In this document: positions 62,574 through 64,000 of the stretch, piece after piece
Position numbering within the stretch: the stretch's first letter is position 1
Layout: each line of letters starts with the position of its first letter
NCBI GenBank assembly: GCA_017656385.1
Contig: JACDNX010000009.1
Coordinates: forward strand, 1-64,000
DNA length: 64,000 nt
Source of the DNA: Thermodesulfobacterium sp.
GTDB taxonomy: Bacteria > Desulfobacterota > Thermodesulfobacteria > Thermodesulfobacteriales > Thermodesulfobacteriaceae
Direction: 5' to 3'
Notes under the pieces: generated by a model
Seen by the model: only the letters and a program-made list of their open reading frames with translations
The model's database searches: none
Told to the model about the DNA's origin: nothing
Program-made: the position numbers and the translations under genes

Positions 62574-63551
62574 TTAAACCTCCTTCTTTTTTGTTTCTTT
62601 TTTTATTCTTTTTCTCAACATAGAGCCTGCTAAGCTGTATCTATAAAATAAATAAATAGGAGCTGCTATTTTATCTATTAATTCCTCTTTTTCCAATATG
62701 CTGGCTATTGCACTTATTGCTCTTAATCCAAAATCTTTTACCCCTGGTATAGGGCCTCCACATCCTCTACAAGGCATATTGTTTTTTATACAACTTGCTC
62801 CACAGTCTCCTTGTGTTATCGGACCCAAACATAAATATCCTGCTTCAAGTAAACACTTATCTTCTGGTAATTGCCCTTCTATTACTCTTTTCACTTCTCC
62901 TACAGGATTTTTTAGCTCTCCTCTTCCTACTGGATTTCTTACACATACTTCACATACAGCATGCCCCATGGTTATCCAGCTACCTTTTGGTGGCAATTCT
63001 CCTTTTAATAAAGCTGTCAATGCTTTTTTTACGTGATTATAATGAGGCGGGCATCCTCCTATATAATAATCAACTTCTACTACCTGATCTAATGTTTTGA
63101 CTTCGGTCAATTCTGGTAATTCTAATTCATATTTTCCATCTATTACAAATTTTGGACTTGGTAATATTCCATCTGGATTATCTGTGCTAAATGTATCTTT
63201 ATATGCCTTTTCTAATAATTCTTGATTATCGTATAAATTTACTAAACCTTTTATTCCTCCTAAACAAGCACATATTCCGAATGCTATCAATATTTTACAT
63301 TTTTGTCTCATTAATTTTGCCATATGTTCATGTTCTTTATTTCTTATATTTCCCGAAAAAAAACCCACATCCACTGAACCATCTGGTAATGTTTCAAAAT
63401 CTTTATATTTAACATCTACTAAAGTCGGAGCAAAAAATACTACTTCTACCGCATTTAATACATCTACAAGATAATCTGCTAAATCTACCAATGCTATATC
63501 ACAGCCCGCACATCCTCCAGCCAGATAATATGCTATTTTGGGCTTAGACAT
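62574..63551 (-). CDS. mvhG: F420-non-reducing [NiFe]-hydrogenase small subunit
   Basis: A 325-residue electron-transfer subunit with three iron-sulfur clusters. YYLAGGCAGCDIALVDLADYL (near 8-28) is the proximal cluster start, GICACLGGIKGLVNL (near 92) and GCPPHYNHVKKALTALLKG (near 168) continue it, and CGASCIKNNMPCRGCGGPIPG (near 252-268) the distal clusters. No Tat signal is present, so it is cytoplasmic. AAAGGAGG precedes the ATG; it overlaps the mvhD end by 8 nt. Confidence 0.95.
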   Translation of the reverse strand: MSKPKIAYYLAGGCAGCDIALVDLADYLVDVLNAVEVVFFAPTLVDVKYKDFETLPDGSVDVGFFSGNIRNKEHEHMAKLMRQKCKILIAFGICACLGGIKGLVNLYDNQELLEKAYKDTFSTDNPDGILPSPKFVIDGKYELELPELTEVKTLDQVVEVDYYIGGCPPHYNHVKKALTALLKGELPPKGSWITMGHAVCEVCVRNPVGRGELKNPVGEVKRVIEGQLPEDKCLLEAGYLCLGPITQGDCGASCIKNNMPCRGCGGPIPGVKDFGLRAISAIASILEKEELIDKIAAPIYLFYRYSLAGSMLRKRIKKETKKKEV

Positions 63552-63963
63552 TTCTTACCTCCTTTAAAGGGTTTGGACCAATCTGTCTAATTTTCGCATC
63601 CATTTCTGTTATTACATCTGCAAACTTCTTCCCTTCACTTCCTGAAATCCATTCTAATCTTACTCTTTCTTCTTCTATTCCCAATTCTTTTAAGACCCTT
63701 TTTAATAATTTAAATCTTCTTAAAGCTTTATAATTACCGGACCGGTAATGACAATCTCCTGGAGGTCAACCACCAATTAAAACTCCATCAGCTCCGTTAG
63801 TTAAAGCCTTTACAATGAATTCTGGCTCTACTCTACCACTACATGGTACTCTTACTATATAGGCTGTAGGAGGATAATTGTATTTTAAACTACCTGCAAG
63901 ATCTGCTGCTGCATAAGTACACCAATTACAGGCAATTACTATTATTTTGGGCTCCCAGCTCAT
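63544..63963 (-). CDS. mvhD: Methyl-viologen-reducing hydrogenase delta subunit, selenoprotein (UGA read as Sec)
   Basis: A 139-residue [2Fe-2S] protein that links MvhAG to heterodisulfide reductase. It reads IVIACNWCTYAAADLAG (near 8-24) and RVPCSGRVEPEFIVKAL (near 38-54), then DGVLIGG followed by in-frame UGA (63768-63766), then PPGDCHYRSGNYKALRRFKLL and RLEWISGSEGKKFADVI to a TAA at 63546-63544. Homologues have Cys at the UGA position (GGC.PGDCHY); Methanococcus VhuD has Sec there. A SECIS-like hairpin follows. Ending at the UGA would give a 65-residue fragment without half the domain. Confidence 0.9.
63733..63768 (-). promoter_or_regulatory. Bacterial SECIS element of mvhD with the UGA codon
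   Basis: On the mRNA, UGA is followed by 16 nt and then the hairpin AUUACC-GGUCC-GGUAAU (plus 63733-63749). The apical loop begins GGUC, the loop of the Escherichia coli fdhF SECIS bound by SelB, 22 nt after the UGA (18 in fdhF). The hairpin lies within coding sequence, as bacterial SECIS elements do. Confidence 0.75.
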
Positions 63964-63964
63964 C

Positions 63965-64000
63965 TTATTTACCTCCTTTTATTTTTGTTATTATTCCATC
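63965..64000 (-). CDS. C-terminal tail of an upstream gene (partial)
   Basis: The minus-strand frame entering from the right edge reads DGIITKIKGGK and stops at TAA (63967-63965). The mvhD Shine-Dalgarno AAAGGAGG lies inside these codons, and mvhD begins 1 nt after the stop, which supports a real upstream gene. In related operons hdr genes occupy this place; identity cannot be told from 11 residues. Confidence 0.5.
   Translation of the reverse strand, partial: DGIITKIKGGK

Noticed and set aside
62698-63412. Several plus-strand open frames opposite mvhG
   Set aside because: They are antisense shadows of a well-conserved hydrogenase gene and have no ribosome binding site or family match.

Overview
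The window is AT-rich bacterial DNA, densely coded with many 4-nt stop/start overlaps. It probably comes from an anaerobic thermophile of the Thermodesulfobacteria type. The pointers are an Mvh-type [NiFe]-hydrogenase module (large, small and delta subunits) next to a hydrogenase maturation protease, a tungsten-type aldehyde:ferredoxin oxidoreductase (AOR) with its own MoaD/MoeB pair, a small low-molecular-mass siroheme sulfite reductase, and a type I-B CRISPR system. There is no rRNA gene, so the assignment is inference.

Layout. 1-7.7 kb (minus strand): gpsA (cut by the edge), an oligopeptide-type binding protein, psiE-like, thpR, cinA, pgpA, a lipoprotein, an SDR epimerase and a K+ channel. 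7.7-8.2 kb: a leader-like stretch, one copy of a 56-bp dispersed repeat, and tRNA-Glu(CTC). 8.2-17.6 kb: an exported protein, a radical SAM protein, prmA, an MFS transporter, the yebC-ruvC-ruvA-isochorismatase-diguanylate cyclase operon, tRNA-Leu(CAA) and a YeeE/YedE permease. 17.6-25.9 kb (minus): a sugar ABC transporter, GGDEF and HDOD signalling proteins, hisG, hisI, trpC. 26-37.4 kb (plus): rpmH-rnpA-yidD-yidC-jag-mnmE, hyuA-hyuB, thiD, gatC-gatA, parB, an arrangement typical of the neighbourhood of a chromosome origin, although no dnaA, parA or clear origin is visible. 37.5-42 kb (minus): DsrE-like, MoeB, MoaD, AOR, sulfite reductase. 42.8-52.7 kb: cas6, an 18-repeat CRISPR array, cas2-cas1-cas4 (minus), then cas8-cas7-cas5-cas3 (plus). 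53-60.5 kb: a DUF4143 ATPase, MoxR-DUF58-transglutaminase genes, an M48 protease and a signal-less substrate-binding protein. 60.5-64 kb (minus): maturation protease, mvhA, mvhG, mvhD.

The two strongest unusual signals follow. (1) Three GC-rich intergenic elements (about 41.1, 43.7 and 43.85 kb) share one two-hairpin fold with compensatory changes, a conserved internal loop and a covarying loop-loop complementarity. Two of them sit at the same distance behind TTGACA-N17 promoters, so they look like a family of independently transcribed small RNAs that I cannot assign to a known class. Two of the three lie between cas6 and the CRISPR array. (2) mvhD is interrupted by an in-frame UGA in place of a conserved cysteine, and a bacterial SECIS-like hairpin with a GGUC loop follows, so MvhD is very likely a selenoprotein that a standard gene caller would truncate.

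A third point is the DUF58 gene, whose conserved N-terminus has no ATG, GTG or TTG start. It has a perfect Shine-Dalgarno 9 nt before an ATC codon.
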